Shown here: piece after piece, positions 1 to 8,004 of the stretch
Position numbering within the stretch: the first letter of the stretch is position 1
Layout: every line of letters starts with the position of its first letter
Assembly: GCA_020099315.1 (NCBI GenBank)
Contig: CP083650.1
Coordinates: forward strand, 4,030,001 to 4,094,000
Direction: 5' to 3'
Length of the DNA: 64,000 nt
Source of the DNA: Citrobacter europaeus
GTDB taxonomy: Bacteria; Pseudomonadota; Gammaproteobacteria; Enterobacterales; Enterobacteriaceae
Made by a program: the position numbers and the translations under genes
The notes under the pieces: model-generated
Told to the model about the DNA's origin: nothing
Databases searched by the model: none
Seen by the model: only the letters and a program-made list of their open reading frames with translations

Positions 1-427
1 GGTTTACGCGCAGCCACACGCGATGGCCCGGCGAGACCTGACCCAGTTGTTCCAGCATATCCACCGACCCGGCATTTACCGGAATGCTCAATTCATGCAC
101 CCGCGCGAGCGTCGCTTCATCAATCATATCGGCGGTAAAGACTATCTCATCTTTCCCAGGTACAAAGCCTGCCGCCAGCGCACGTTCAATTTCGCCAAGC
201 GAGACGGAATCAACCTTCACGCCCTGCTCGCGCATCAGACGCAAAATATGAATATTCGAACATGCCTTCTGAGCAAAACGCACCACGTCAAACTGACTCA
301 GCTTAGCAATCTGGGCGCGAATAATCTGCGCATCATAGACCCACACCGGGCAGCCGAATTCGGCAGGCAAGCGCAGCAGGTTGTCGGCGGTCAGGTCAGT
401 GTCTGTGTTGTTGAGTGGACGTGGCAT
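1..427 (-). CDS. lysA: Diaminopimelate decarboxylase, N-terminal part (runs off the left edge)
   Basis: PLP-dependent enzyme of the last step of lysine biosynthesis (meso-diaminopimelate to L-lysine plus CO2), cytoplasmic. The first ~142 codons are visible, starting MPRPLNNTDTDLTADNLL at the ATG read from 427-425, with AGGAG seven bases upstream. The motif FAQKACSN holds the PLP-binding lysine at about residue 54, as in E. coli LysA. The rest of the TIM barrel and the C-terminal sheet domain lie outside the window. It is divergent from lysR across 118 bp, the arrangement in which LysR activates lysA. Identification is by close resemblance to E. coli LysA. Confidence 0.96.
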   Translation of the reverse strand, partial: MPRPLNNTDTDLTADNLLRLPAEFGCPVWVYDAQIIRAQIAKLSQFDVVRFAQKACSNIHILRLMREQGVKVDSVSLGEIERALAAGFVPGKDEIVFTADMIDEATLARVHELSIPVNAGSVDMLEQLGQVSPGHRVWLRVN

Positions 428-545
428 GGTGTGCTCCTGTATTGGCTTTTTTATGATTACGCCACAACCCGAAAAGAATAAAAAATATCGTTTTATCGTG
501 AGTCTATGCAAAAATGATATGGATTGGTTCATTCGAGGATTGCCC

Positions 546-1481
546 ATGCCCGCCGTTAACCTGCGTCACATTGAAATCTTTCACGCTGTGATGACGGCGG
601 GAAACCTGACGGAAGCCGCGAGGATGCTCAATACCTCACAGCCTACCGTCAGCCGCGAGTTAGCGCGCTTCGAGCAAGTTCTGGGGCTAAAGCTGTTTGA
701 GCGCAGCCGTGGGCGCTTGCATCCAACGGTACAGGGATTACGTTTATTTGAAGAGGTGCAACGTTCGTGGTATGGCCTGGACAGAATAGTGAGCGCCGCC
801 GAAAGCCTGCGCGAATTCCGTCAAGGCGAACTGTCGATCGTCTGCCTGCCAGTATTCTCACAGTCTTTTTTACCGCCGCTGCTGCAGCCATTTCTCGCGC
901 GTTATCCGCAGGTCAATATTCAGATAGTGCCGCAGGAGTCACCGCTGCTGGAAGAGTGGCTGTCGGCACAGCGCCACGATCTGGGGTTAACGGAAACGCT
1001 GCATACACCTGCCGGAACGAAACGCACTGAATTGCTGGCGCTGGATGAGGTGTGCGTACTGCCGCAAGGGCATCCGCTGACCCGCAAAGCGGTATTAACA
1101 CCGCAGGATTTTCAGGGAGAGAACTACATCAGCCTGTCACGAACCGACAGTTACCGTCAGCTACTGGACACCCTGTTTAATGAACATCAGGTGAAGCGCC
1201 GCATGGTGATTGAAACCCATAGCGCCGCTTCAATTTGTGCGATGGTGCGGGCGGGCGTTGGGATCTCGGTGGTAAACCCGCTGACCGCGCTGGATTACGC
1301 CAGCAGCGGAGTCGTTATCCGCCGCTTCAGTATTTCGGTGCCGTTCACGGTCAGTCTGATTCACCCGCTTCATCGCCCCGCCTCGGCGCTGGTTGATGCT
1401 TTTACTGCACATCTGCAAGCCCATCTGCCGAGACTTATCGAACCGCTGGAGGCTATTTTGCATCCACAGTCGAAAGCATAA
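546..1481 (+). CDS. lysR: LysR, transcriptional activator of lysA
   Basis: Founding member of the LysR family. It activates the divergent lysA gene and represses itself, responding to diaminopimelate and lysine. The start at 546 gives 311 residues, the same length as E. coli LysR, beginning MPAVNLRHIEIFHAVM; an in-frame ATG further upstream would add a non-homologous tail. The winged helix-turn-helix covers about residues 17-38 (LTEAARMLNTSQPTVSRE) and the effector-binding domain about 90-300. The 3' end overlaps the convergent ygeA by 29 bp, so the two messages are complementary at their tails. Confidence 0.96.
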   Translation: MPAVNLRHIEIFHAVMTAGNLTEAARMLNTSQPTVSRELARFEQVLGLKLFERSRGRLHPTVQGLRLFEEVQRSWYGLDRIVSAAESLREFRQGELSIVCLPVFSQSFLPPLLQPFLARYPQVNIQIVPQESPLLEEWLSAQRHDLGLTETLHTPAGTKRTELLALDEVCVLPQGHPLTRKAVLTPQDFQGENYISLSRTDSYRQLLDTLFNEHQVKRRMVIETHSAASICAMVRAGVGISVVNPLTALDYASSGVVIRRFSISVPFTVSLIHPLHRPASALVDAFTAHLQAHLPRLIEPLEAILHPQSKA

Positions 1482-2160
1482 ATGCCACCGCATCTTGCGC
1501 ATGGATTGCCGCAGTGTCGAAAACAGGTAGTGGGCTTAGCTCTGCCGGAACCAGCAGACCAATCTCGGTACAGCCAAAGATAACCCCTTGCGCCCCCTGT
1601 TTAGCCAACTGGTCAATCACGCTCAGGTAATAGTCGCGAGAGGCTTCGCTGAACTCACCGAGGCACAGCTCGTCGAAAATAATCTGGTTTATTTTCTGGC
1701 GGTCATCAGCTTCAGGAATAAGCGTGCTAATGCCAAATTCAGTCTGTAAACGCCCACGATAAAAATCCTGCTCCATGGTGTAGCGCGTACCCAGTAGCGC
1801 CACGTTGCTCATCTGCTGCTTTTGTATAGCCCGACCCGTTGCGTCGGCAATATGCAGGAACGGCACATCACAGGCGCTTTCAATCGCCTCAGCAACTTTG
1901 TGCATGGTATTTGTACACAGCACAATCCCTTGCGCTCCAGCTTGCTGAAGCCCTGTGGCGGCCTGCGCGAGGATCTCCCCGGCCCGCTGCCAGTCACCGC
2001 TTGACTGACAAACTTCAATCTCGTGAAAATCTACGCTGTGCAACAGAATCTGTGCCGAATGCAGACCACCCAGATGCTGTTTTACCCCTTCATTAATGAG
2101 CCGATAATAAGGAATAGTGGATTCCCAGCTCATACCGCCTAACAGACCGATCGTTTTCAT
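1453..2160 (-). CDS. ygeA: Broad-specificity amino acid racemase (Asp/Glu racemase family)
   Basis: Cytoplasmic PLP-independent racemase of the aspartate/glutamate racemase superfamily; the E. coli enzyme (RacD) racemises several amino acids including homoserine. The protein starts MKTIGLLGGMSWESTIPYY, 235 residues. The two catalytic cysteines of the family sit in LCTNTMH (about Cys82) and FGCTEIG (about Cys197), and both are intact. I chose the ATG at 2160 by homology; an adjacent ATG at 2163 is equally possible and a more distant one would add a non-conserved 24-residue leader. Its end overlaps lysR by 29 bp. Confidence 0.93.
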   Translation of the reverse strand: MKTIGLLGGMSWESTIPYYRLINEGVKQHLGGLHSAQILLHSVDFHEIEVCQSSGDWQRAGEILAQAATGLQQAGAQGIVLCTNTMHKVAEAIESACDVPFLHIADATGRAIQKQQMSNVALLGTRYTMEQDFYRGRLQTEFGISTLIPEADDRQKINQIIFDELCLGEFSEASRDYYLSVIDQLAKQGAQGVIFGCTEIGLLVPAELSPLPVFDTAAIHAQDAVAFMLSTVDAK

Positions 2161-2199
2161 CATTTCCCCTGACTCGTTATTGTCTCTCCAGTGAACCAA

Positions 2200-2223
2200 A
2201 GATGTGATCAACTTTCCACATCT
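2200..2223. promoter_or_regulatory. Inverted repeat in the ygeA-kdgF divergent promoter region
   Basis: AGATGTG, ten bases, then CACATCT: a seven-base perfect inverted repeat between ygeA and the cupin gene. It resembles a CRP site in its half-sites, but the spacing between TGTG and CACA is ten instead of eight, so a normal CRP site is doubtful. It may bind another dimeric regulator. Confidence 0.3.
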
Positions 2224-2264
2224 GTTGGCGTGCATTTCTTTTTTTAATTTTCTGATATAGGTTT

Positions 2265-2284
2265 AATGAAACATCGTTTTAATT
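2265..2284. promoter_or_regulatory. KdgR-type operator upstream of kdgF-like gene
   Basis: AATGAAACATCGTTTTAATT, a near-palindrome that fits the KdgR box pattern known from pectin and hexuronate regulons (AATRAAAYRNYRTTTYAWT). It ends 17 bases before the cupin start codon, a position suited to repression. A second copy with the same core lies upstream of kduI. Binding is inferred from the motif. Confidence 0.75.
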
Positions 2285-2301
2285 AACAACAGGAAGGCCG
2301 G

Positions 2302-2628
2302 ATGTTTATTTTTCATAAAGAGACCACGCTTGACGATCTGGGCAATGGCGTTACCCGGCGCATTCTCGCTCACGACGGTAAAATGATGGCGGTTGAGGTG
2401 AACTTCGAGCAAGGCGCGATAGGCCCGATGCACAATCATCCGCATGAGCAGCTGACTTACGTGTTGTCCGGTGAGTTTGAATTTACCATCGGCGAAGAAA
2501 AGCATGTCGTCAGGGCAGGCGATACCCTGTATAAACAGCCGAACATTATGCATGGCTGCGTTTGTTTAAAACCGGGAACGTTGCTGGATACCTTTACGCC
2601 CATACGCGAAGATTTTCTGCACGGGTAA
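2302..2628 (+). CDS. kdgF: KdgF-like cupin (4,5-unsaturated uronate to DKI)
   Basis: A 108-residue single-domain cupin that matches the KdgF family in length and pattern. KdgF speeds conversion of 4,5-unsaturated galacturonate, released from pectin or alginate oligomers, to 5-keto-4-deoxyuronate, the KduI substrate. The first cupin motif is HNHPHEQLTYVLSGEFEF (about 44-61) with His46 and His48 as likely metal ligands; the second is GDTLYKQPNIMHG with His84. A good ribosome site (AGGAAGG) precedes the ATG. It has its own KdgR box and is separated from kduI/kduD by araE, so it is probably a single-gene unit of the same regulon. I do not recall kdgF at this place in E. coli K-12. Confidence 0.82.
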   Translation: MFIFHKETTLDDLGNGVTRRILAHDGKMMAVEVNFEQGAIGPMHNHPHEQLTYVLSGEFEFTIGEEKHVVRAGDTLYKQPNIMHGCVCLKPGTLLDTFTPIREDFLHG

Positions 2629-2638
2629 AGTGCTAAAT

Positions 2639-2671
2639 AAAAAAGCCGGGTCGCGTTAACGCTTTCCCGGC
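2639..2671 (-). terminator. Rho-independent terminator of araE
   Basis: Read on the minus strand, GCCGGG and CCCGGC pair around an inner palindrome GCGTTAACGC and are followed by six T. It lies 64 bp past the araE stop and also sits just after the end of the cupin gene, where the reverse reading lacks a T run. Confidence 0.7.
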
Positions 2672-2687
2672 CTGGACGAGACACCAC

Positions 2688-2724
2688 TCCTAGGCCGGAT
2701 AAGGCTGAGCCGCCATCCGACACG
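2688..2724. repeat. REP element
   Basis: Typical enterobacterial REP core (TAGGCCGGATAAGGC, then GCCGCCATCCG) between kdgF and araE, beside the terminator hairpin. Confidence 0.75.
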
Positions 2725-2734
2725 AATGTCTGGC

Positions 2735-4153
2735 TTACACCCCAATATCTCTTAACTTCTCACCCGCCATCAGCTTGCGTTCGATATGCTCCAGCGTGAC
2801 ATTTTTGGTTTCAGGAACAAGCCAGAAGGTAATCCCGATAAACGCGACGTTCAGCGCGGTATAAAGCCAGAACGTACCGGCTGCGCCAATGCTGTCGAGC
2901 AGCGTCAGGAACGTTGCGCCAATAATCATGTTCGATACCCAGTTGGTGGTTGTGGAGCAGGTAATACCAAAATCGCGGCATTTCAGCGGCTGAATTTCCG
3001 AACACAGGATCCACACCACCGGCGCGGCGCTCATCGCATAGCCTGCAATACACATCATCGTCATGCCAACTGACAGCCAGGATAGTCCATTGGAAGCCGT
3101 GCCGTTATCAAACTGCATCAGGCAATAACCAAGCACCAGCGTCCCGAGGGCCATCACGCTGAAACCAATTTTCAGCGCCGGTTTACGTCCTGCTTTGTCG
3201 ACCGTGAAAACGGCGATAAAGGTGGCAAACATAAACGTTAAGCCGACCACCAGCGTGGCAATCATTTGCTGCTCTGTGGTGGTAAAGCCCGCCATTTTAA
3301 AAATTCGCGGCGCGTAATACATGATGATGTTCATCCCGGTAAATTGTTGCATCGCCTGCAGCAACATCCCGAGGAAAACCGCGCGACGCACGTTGCGGTT
3401 AATTTTAAACAGCGCCCAACCGCCCTGCTTCAGCTTCAGACTTTCACGGATTTCGTTCAGCTCATCGCGGGCCTTTTCTGACGTATCGCGCAGCATACGC
3501 AGTACTTCTTCGGCTTCGATGTGGCGACCTTTTTCCGCCAGCCAGCGCGGGCTGTTGGGCAGGAAAACAACCAGGATGATCAGTAACACCGCCGGGAGCG
3601 CCAGCACGCCCAGCATAGCGCGCCAGTTACCGCTGTAGCTGAATGCCGTATCGGACAAAAAGGCCAGTACGATACCCAGCGTTACCATCAGTTGATACAT
3701 ACTGATCATTTTGCCACGCACGTTCTCACTGGCCATTTCGGAGAGATAGAGCGGTGCGGTGTAAGACGCGATCCCCACCGCAACGCCCAGCACCACGCGG
3801 GCAAAAATGAGCATTTCTACGCTGGAGGCGAAGGCCGACCCCAGAGATCCGACGACGAAAAGGATCGCGCCCGCCATCAGACTGTATTTACGTCCCAGGC
3901 GGAATGACAGCCAACCGTTAAACAGCGCACCCATTGCCGCACCCAGCATCATGCTGCTCACCACCCACTCCTGCAGACGGCTGGTCAGGACAAAATGATC
4001 GGTGATAAAAGGCAACGCGCCGGCTATCACGCCAATATCCAGGCCGAATAACAACCCTGCGACAGCCGCAGAGATAGATACAAACATATTCATACGTCGC
4101 GTATCGCGCGCAGTGCGCGGCGCTAAAGCAGCATCATTATTTATTGAGACCAT
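2735..4153 (-). CDS. araE: Arabinose:proton symporter
   Basis: Low-affinity L-arabinose/H+ symporter of the major facilitator sugar-porter family, inner membrane, about 12 helices. The protein starts MVSINNDAALAPRTARDTRRMNMF and has 472 residues, the E. coli length, with near-identical sequence. Family signatures are present: GRKYSLMAGAI after helix 2, PNSPRWL near residue 215, QQFTGMN in helix 7 and PETKNVTLE near the C-terminus. The ATG at 4153 was chosen by homology; the longer reading adds 36 unrelated residues. Arabinose control by AraC and CRP is expected from E. coli. It separates kdgF from kduD without sharing their KdgR sites. Confidence 0.96.
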   Translation of the reverse strand: MVSINNDAALAPRTARDTRRMNMFVSISAAVAGLLFGLDIGVIAGALPFITDHFVLTSRLQEWVVSSMMLGAAMGALFNGWLSFRLGRKYSLMAGAILFVVGSLGSAFASSVEMLIFARVVLGVAVGIASYTAPLYLSEMASENVRGKMISMYQLMVTLGIVLAFLSDTAFSYSGNWRAMLGVLALPAVLLIILVVFLPNSPRWLAEKGRHIEAEEVLRMLRDTSEKARDELNEIRESLKLKQGGWALFKINRNVRRAVFLGMLLQAMQQFTGMNIIMYYAPRIFKMAGFTTTEQQMIATLVVGLTFMFATFIAVFTVDKAGRKPALKIGFSVMALGTLVLGYCLMQFDNGTASNGLSWLSVGMTMMCIAGYAMSAAPVVWILCSEIQPLKCRDFGITCSTTTNWVSNMIIGATFLTLLDSIGAAGTFWLYTALNVAFIGITFWLVPETKNVTLEHIERKLMAGEKLRDIGV

Positions 4154-4423
4154 TTTTTCCTGCCAGATACAGAGTAACCATGTCATTGAAAGTAAGGGAT
4201 CCCTTACAGGAAGCGTCAGGCGGGAAACGGCAAAAACATGGATTAAATAGCTACACCACATCGTTATGTGATGGATATTCCAATTTTAAAATTTAATGAC
4301 AATCACTCAATTAAATTTAATCTATTGATATTAATGAATATTAAAAATCAAGAATCCATATATATGGAAATAAATATGGAATAATTTATAACCACAATAT
4401 GGATTTTAATGATCCAAATGTAA
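4154..4423. promoter_or_regulatory. araE leader and promoter region
   Basis: 270 bp between araE and the kduD terminator. It holds a perfect 16-bp palindrome GTAAGGGATCCCTTAC at 4192-4207, a CRP-like half site TGTGA at 4267-4271, and several TCCATA/TATGGA copies between about 4355 and 4405, the conserved end of AraC half-sites. The array is compatible with AraC control but the half-sites are not spaced like araI1/I2, so I do not assign exact operators. Very AT-rich from 4280 on. Confidence 0.45.
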
Positions 4424-4450
4424 AAAAAACCCTGCCAGAGGGCAGGGTTT
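4422..4450 (-). terminator. Rho-independent terminator after kduD
   Basis: On the minus strand AAACCCTGCC pairs with GGCAGGGTTT around CTCT, ending in a run of eight T. It starts 20 bp past the kduD stop. Confidence 0.9.
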
Positions 4451-4469
4451 GACGGTTCAGGAAAGCGAA

Positions 4470-5231
4470 TTAACGTGCCAGCCAGCCGCCATCAACCGCA
4501 ACGGTATAGCCGTTGATATAGTCAGATGCGCTGGACGCCAGGAACACGACAGGCCCCATCAGGTCGCTCGGCAGCCCCCAACGACCCGCCGGGATACGAT
4601 CGAGGATTTCTGCGCTACGCTGCTCATCAGCACGCAGTTGTTGAGTGTTGTTCGTCGCCATATACCCCGGCGCAATTGCGTTGACGTTGATGTTATGTTT
4701 TGCCCATTCGTTCGCCATCAGACGGGTGACGCCCATTACGCCGCTTTTAGACGCGGTGTAAGACGGCACACGGATCCCGCCCTGGAAGGACAGCATAGAG
4801 GCGATATTGATAATTTTGCCGCCGTTACCCTGAGCGATAAAGTGTTTCGCCGCGGCCTGAGACATAAAGAACACGCTCTTAATGTTCAGGTTCATCACGT
4901 CATCCCAGTCTTTTTCGCTGAAGTCGATCGCATCGTCACGACGAATAAGACCCGCATTGTTGACCAGAATGTCGATATGACCAAATTCCGCCACTGCACG
5001 CTCAAGCAGCGCCGGAATGCCGTCGATTTGACGCAGGTCGGCGGTCAGACTTAAAAAACGGCGGCCCAGTGCGGTCACGCGTTCGATGGTTTCCGTCGGT
5101 TCAACAATGTTGATACCGACGATATCGCAACCTGCTTCAGCCAGACCCAACGCCATACCCTGACCCAGGCCGGTGTCACAACCGGTCACAACGGCGACTT
5201 TTCCTTCAAGAGAGAATGCATTCAAAATCAT
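4470..5231 (-). CDS. kduD: 2-dehydro-3-deoxy-D-gluconate 5-dehydrogenase
   Basis: Short-chain dehydrogenase reducing 3-deoxy-D-glycero-2,5-hexodiulosonate (DKII) to 2-keto-3-deoxygluconate, the last special step of unsaturated uronate breakdown. 253 residues. The NAD(P)-binding TGCDTGLGQG motif is at about 16-25, NNAG at 91-94, and the catalytic set Ser145, Tyr158 and Lys162 (SYTASKSG) is intact. It lies 56 bp after kduI on the same strand and ends at a strong terminator, so kduI-kduD is an operon under the KdgR box upstream of kduI. Confidence 0.95.
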   Translation of the reverse strand: MILNAFSLEGKVAVVTGCDTGLGQGMALGLAEAGCDIVGINIVEPTETIERVTALGRRFLSLTADLRQIDGIPALLERAVAEFGHIDILVNNAGLIRRDDAIDFSEKDWDDVMNLNIKSVFFMSQAAAKHFIAQGNGGKIINIASMLSFQGGIRVPSYTASKSGVMGVTRLMANEWAKHNINVNAIAPGYMATNNTQQLRADEQRSAEILDRIPAGRWGLPSDLMGPVVFLASSASDYINGYTVAVDGGWLAR

Positions 5232-5287
5232 TGTAAATCCTTAATTTTTATATTGCCTGCCGCAGCAGGCACGGCTGTCGCCCGCGA

Positions 5288-6124
5288 TTAGCGCAGATCT
5301 TTGACTGCAACATGGTCCATATCATCAAAGACCTGGTTTTCGCCGACCATGCCCCAAATGAACGTATAAGCTTTTGTGCCGACACCGGAGTGAATTGACC
5401 AGCTCGGAGAAATCACCGCCTGTTCGTTGTGCATCACAATATGACGCGTTTCCTGAGGCTGACCCATCATGTGGAAGACGCAGGTATCTTCTTCCATATT
5501 GAAGTAGAAGTAGACTTCCATACGACGTTCATGGGTATGACACGGCATGGTATTCCACAGGTTACCCGGCGCCAGTTCCGTCAGGCCCATGCTCAACTGG
5601 CAGGTTTCCAGCACATCCGGCACAAAGTATTTGTTGATGGTACGACGGTTACTGGTGAGGTTATCGCCCAGCGTCACTGGCGCAACGTCTGCTGGCGTGA
5701 CTTTTTTGGTTGGGTAAGTCGTGTGTGCCGGCGCGCAGTTGTAGTAAAACTTCGCCGGTTTCGCCGTGTCGATGCTGGCGAATACCACTTCTTTTGCCCC
5801 TTTCCCGACGTACAGCGCATCGCGATGGCCAATTTCATAGCACTGGCCGTCAACGGTAATCGTGCCAGGGCCGCCGATGTTGATCACACCCAGCTCACGA
5901 CGCTCGAGGAAATAGGTTACGCCCAGCTGTTTGCCGACTTCGCCACCCACAGAGACGGTTTTGGCCACTGGCATAATGCCGCCAACAATGATGCGATCGA
6001 TGTGGCTGTAGACCATGGTGTATTCATCTGCGACAAACACTTCTTCGACCAAAAACTCATTACGCAGCCCCTGAGTGTCCAGGGTTTTCGCATGCGCACT
6101 ATGGATGCTTTGTCTTACGTCCAC
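5288..6124 (-). CDS. kduI: 5-dehydro-4-deoxy-D-glucuronate isomerase
   Basis: Zinc-dependent cupin isomerase converting 5-keto-4-deoxyuronate (DKI) to DKII, cytoplasmic. 278 residues, the E. coli length, with nearly identical sequence from MDVRQSIHSAHAKTL to VAVKDLR. The metal-binding segment CHTHERRMEVYFYF (about 194-207) supplies His196, His198 and Glu203, and the second histidine sits in WSIHSG near 245. It is first gene of the kduI-kduD operon. Together with the KdgF-like cupin at 2302-2628 it forms the whole DKI/DKII branch. Confidence 0.96.
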   Translation of the reverse strand: MDVRQSIHSAHAKTLDTQGLRNEFLVEEVFVADEYTMVYSHIDRIIVGGIMPVAKTVSVGGEVGKQLGVTYFLERRELGVINIGGPGTITVDGQCYEIGHRDALYVGKGAKEVVFASIDTAKPAKFYYNCAPAHTTYPTKKVTPADVAPVTLGDNLTSNRRTINKYFVPDVLETCQLSMGLTELAPGNLWNTMPCHTHERRMEVYFYFNMEEDTCVFHMMGQPQETRHIVMHNEQAVISPSWSIHSGVGTKAYTFIWGMVGENQVFDDMDHVAVKDLR

Positions 6125-6237
6125 ATTTACCTCCAGTGATAAATTGACCGTGAATGCTTAAACGAATAGCAAAACGCTGTTCCGTTTTATCTTATGCGCT
6201 CATGATATCCCTCCCGGAATGGGTTTTCAATTACAAC

Positions 6238-6256
6238 TAAAACGATGTTTCACTTT
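6238..6256. promoter_or_regulatory. KdgR-type operator upstream of kduI
   Basis: TAAAACGATGTTTCACTTT, whose reverse complement repeats the core TGAAACATCGTTTTA seen before the KdgF-like gene. It lies 114-132 bp upstream of the kduI start codon. Confidence 0.72.
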
Positions 6257-6278
6257 TTCTGCATCTTATTGTCAAAAG

Positions 6279-6294
6279 TGTAATTGCGATCACG
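6279..6294. promoter_or_regulatory. CRP-like site upstream of kduI
   Basis: TGTAA, six bases, TCACG: two mismatches to the CRP consensus TGTGA-N6-TCACA. It sits about 25 bp further out than the KdgR box, a normal activator position for KdgR-regulon genes. Confidence 0.5.
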
Positions 6295-6527
6295 CTAGCG
6301 CATATAATTCGCGAGAACATTTCAAATAAAATTATTTAAAACAATTAGATAGATAAATACACAAAAAAGTAGTTCATTAGTGGTAGGGATAAGACACTGA
6401 AAATACAGTCGGGCTCATACGATGTTTGCACACCTTTTCAAACAAAGTGCGCAGTCAATCACATGAAATGAAACAACGTTTTGATATGTTGGCAGGGTTT
6501 AGAGTGTATGTTTCTGTAACTGGCCTT

Positions 6528-6552
6528 GCCCTCCTGTTGGAGGGCTTTTTTA
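6528..6552 (+). terminator. Orphan rho-independent terminator
   Basis: GCCCTCC pairs with GGAGGGC around TGTT and is followed by six T on the plus strand. No annotated plus-strand gene lies upstream within this 599-bp gap, and the reverse reading has no T run, so it does not serve yqeF. The rest of the gap (6125-6527) holds the kduI promoter sites and AT-rich sequence with no convincing ORF. Confidence 0.7.
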
Positions 6553-6602
6553 TAGAGGAAGAGATAACACGGCAGAAAACTGTTCGAGAAGAAAAATATA
6601 TA

Positions 6603-6722
6603 CCCTAAATAATTCGAGTTGCAGGAAGGCGGCGACGCAGCGAATTCCCCGGAGCGTACATAAGTACGTGACTGGGGTGAGCGAGTAAAGCCAACGCACA
6701 TGCAGCTTGAAGTATGACGGGG
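6603..6722. repeat. ERIC (IRU) element
   Basis: About 120 bp with the ERIC core TAAGTACGTGACTGGGGTGA preceded by CCCCGGAGCGTACA and ended by a matching outer arm (AATTCGAGTTGCAGG against TGCAGCTTGAAGTAT). It abuts the yqeF stop codon, so yqeF mRNA may end in this hairpin. A second copy is at 63427-63548. Confidence 0.85.
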
Positions 6723-6723
6723 A

Positions 6724-7902
6724 TTAGTCTCGTTCGATAGCGAGCGCCACCCCCTGACCGCCGCCAATACACAGCGTTGCCAGTCCTTTGTGCGCCCGAC
6801 GCTTCACCATTTCATGTACCAGTGAAACCAGAATTCGGCAGCCAGATGCGCCAATCGGATGGCCGAGAGCAATGGCTCCGCCGTTCACATTTACCCGCCG
6901 TTCATCCCACTCCAGCATTTTCCCAACGGATAATGCTTGCGCGGCGAACGCCTCGTTAGCTTCAATAAGATCAACATCAGCCAGTTGCCAGCCCACACGC
7001 TCAAGACAGCGGCGCGTCGCATACACTGGCGCAATCCCCATCAGTGCGGGATCAACCCCGACGCTGGCAAAGGCGCGAATGCGGGCCAGCACCGGTAAAT
7101 TCAGCTCCTGCGCTTTGGCTTCGCTCATCATCATCACCGCGGCGGCGCCATCGTTGATGGATGAAGCGTTACCCGCGGTGACCGAACCGAGCCGGTCAAA
7201 GGTAGGATCCAGACGCGCCAGCCCTTCGGCGCTGGCATCGGTGCGCGGCTGCTCGTCGGTATCCACCACGAAAGATTGCCCATTACGCTGCGTTACCACC
7301 GGCACGATTTCATCTTTAAAACGTCCGGCATCGATTGCCATCCGTGCCTTGTGCTGTGAGTGCAGCGCGTAGGCATCCTGTAATTCACGGCTGATGCCGT
7401 ATTCCCGCGCCAGGTTTTCCGCAGTAACGCCCATATGGTAATCGTTGAAAGCGTCCCACAGTCCGTCATGCACCAGGCTGTCGACCAGTTGACTGTTTCC
7501 CAACTGTGCACCGGTGCGGCTATCGGTAAGAACATGCGGCGCACGGCTCATATTTTCTTGCCCGCCCGCAATCACAATGTCGGCTTCGCCGCACTGGATA
7601 GCCTGGGTCGCCAGATGCAGCGCTTTCAGACCCGAGCCGCAGACATCGTTAATGGTGATGGCGGAAACGGTATTGGGTAGCCCACCATTGATGGCGGATT
7701 GACGCGCCGGATTCTGCCCGGCGCCTGCGGTAAGTACCTGTCCGAGGATCACTTCATCCACGGCGTGAACATCCACGCCAGTGCGTTCCAGTAACGCCCT
7801 GACCACCATGCTACCTAATTCAACGGCAGAGTGGCGCGCCAGCGTCCCCTGGAAGCAGCCAATCGGTGTCCGTAACGCCCCGACTATCACAACCTCTTTC
7901 AT
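6724..7902 (-). CDS. yqeF: Acetyl-CoA acetyltransferase (thiolase II family)
   Basis: Biosynthetic-type thiolase that condenses or cleaves acetoacetyl-CoA; its physiological pathway in enterobacteria is not settled. 392 residues from MKEVVIVGALRTPIG. The catalytic residues are all present: nucleophilic Cys88 in INDVCGSG, His348 in GHPIGASG and Cys378 in CIGGGQG. The ATG at 7902 (GTGATG context) was chosen over one eight codons upstream because it matches E. coli YqeF. It is a single gene flanked by an ERIC element. Confidence 0.93.
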   Translation of the reverse strand: MKEVVIVGALRTPIGCFQGTLARHSAVELGSMVVRALLERTGVDVHAVDEVILGQVLTAGAGQNPARQSAINGGLPNTVSAITINDVCGSGLKALHLATQAIQCGEADIVIAGGQENMSRAPHVLTDSRTGAQLGNSQLVDSLVHDGLWDAFNDYHMGVTAENLAREYGISRELQDAYALHSQHKARMAIDAGRFKDEIVPVVTQRNGQSFVVDTDEQPRTDASAEGLARLDPTFDRLGSVTAGNASSINDGAAAVMMMSEAKAQELNLPVLARIRAFASVGVDPALMGIAPVYATRRCLERVGWQLADVDLIEANEAFAAQALSVGKMLEWDERRVNVNGGAIALGHPIGASGCRILVSLVHEMVKRRAHKGLATLCIGGGQGVALAIERD

Positions 7903-8004
7903 CACCACCTCAGCGCAAAATAACACCGCAATAGTAGATGATTGTTAAAAAGAGTTATCAAGGTTGTTTAAAAACGGTGATTTTTATCACAAAGGAAATT
8001 CGTA

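Noticed and set aside
2203..2218. Standard CRP site between ygeA and kdgF
   Set aside because: TGTG and CACA half-sites are ten instead of eight bases apart; kept only as an unassigned inverted repeat.
6426..6608. 60-codon plus-strand ORF running across the orphan terminator
   Set aside because: A reading frame that passes through its own terminator hairpin is unlikely to be translated as such.
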